From positions 1 to 5,303 of the forward strand of contig JALOLN010000161.1 in NCBI GenBank assembly GCA_025455945.1: a DNA stretch of 5,303 nt. The letters are read 5' to 3'. Source of the DNA: Actinomycetes bacterium. GTDB taxonomy: Bacteria > Actinomycetota > Actinomycetes > Prado026. The stretch's first letter is position 1; each line of letters begins with the position of its first letter. Below, piece by piece: positions 5,303 to 5,303 of the stretch. The notes beneath the pieces were generated by a model. It made no database searches and had not been told where the DNA came from. It saw only the letters and a list, made by a program, of their open reading frames with translations. A program made the translations under genes and the position numbers.

Positions 5303-5303
5303 G
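5123..5303 (-). CDS. Second Hsp20 paralogue, C-terminal part (5' end outside window); stop codon lost, extended tail
   Basis: Read from 5302 down, the minus strand encodes KPVAPPQKVAIKSGD and onward to GTVE. This 24-residue tail is identical to the plus-strand Hsp20 tail at 19 positions and includes the same V-A-I docking motif. Five of the six base differences change an amino acid. Where the plus copy has TAG, this copy has TCG (5230-5228), so the frame stays open for 35 more codons and ends at a TGA on 5125-5123. The extra tail contains ten arginines, runs through the shared hairpin, and overlaps the last 23 bases of the plus-strand gene. It does not look like a conserved protein segment. 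The rest of the gene lies to the right of the window, so its promoter, its alpha-crystallin domain and whether it is functional cannot be judged. A degraded copy or a base error at the stop are alternatives. Confidence 0.75.
   Translation of the reverse strand, partial: KPVAPPQKVAIKSGDATLNEGTVESAARPRRMTGPLGRSDRHRGPFMQRGWAATRRCPR
5153..5219. terminator. Near-perfect 32-bp hairpin between convergent hsp20 genes; palindromic element copy 2
   Basis: Positions 5153-5184 pair with 5219-5188 around a CTG loop at 5185-5187. There are only two mismatches (5167/5205 and 5178/5194) and one G-T wobble (5160/5212). The stem core holds GGGGCCCC. It starts 7 bases after the plus-strand hsp20 stop. It is placed to terminate transcription from both sides, although the minus-strand reading frame passes through it. 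Its inner 51 bases (5161-5211) are related to the element at 4498-4548. Confidence 0.85.

Noticed and set aside
5151..5303. Transposon or insertion-sequence end
   Set aside because: The inverted repeat might suggest one, but its arms code for Hsp20 tails, and there is no transposase or target-site duplication.

Overview
The window comes from a high-GC genome, almost certainly an actinomycete. The evidence is strong G/C bias at third codon positions, a GTG start, actinobacterial-type signal peptides, a SHOCT-domain membrane protein and an HrcA/CIRCE heat-shock operator. A Geodermatophilaceae-like source is possible, but the window cannot settle the family. There are four complete well-supported genes with recognisable domains, one further complete gene (CWB2 protein) with a large unassigned domain, and a partial gene at each end. 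No tRNA, rRNA, CRISPR array or transposase is visible.

Left part (1-1590). The C-terminus of an EamA/DMT-type membrane transporter overlaps by 4 bases the GTG start of a complete GDP-L-fucose synthase gene (fcl), so the two are probably co-translated in a nucleotide-sugar or cell-envelope operon. A strong two-part hairpin (1119-1178) separates fcl from a convergent gene for a small two-TM protein with a C-terminal SHOCT domain. This hairpin probably terminates transcription from both sides.

Middle part (1591-4468). A divergent intergenic region leads to two secreted-protein genes in the same orientation. The first encodes a 610-residue protein with a signal peptide, a domain of about 200 residues that I cannot name, and three tandem CWB2 cell-wall-binding repeats. 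The second encodes a 238-residue secreted LamG (concanavalin A-like) protein. A hairpin lies just after the first stop codon. Both products are expected outside the membrane, at or near the wall.

Right part (4469-5303). A complete Hsp20/alpha-crystallin chaperone gene follows a perfect CIRCE operator whose inverted repeat is extended to 15-base arms, which indicates HrcA repression. A second hsp20 gene enters from the right edge in the opposite direction, tail to tail with the first. The two 3' ends, including the region past the stop codons, form one inverted repeat with arms of about 115 bases that meet at a 3-base loop. In the minus-strand copy the stop codon TAG is replaced by TCG, so the frame runs 35 codons further, through the shared hairpin and into the end of the neighbouring gene. 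A related 51-base palindrome lies upstream of the operator, so hsp20 is bracketed by two copies of one palindromic repeat.

I see no clearly new multi-gene system. The tail-to-tail hsp20 palindrome with its lost stop codon, the palindrome family around it, and the extended CIRCE on a small heat-shock gene deserve the closest look.
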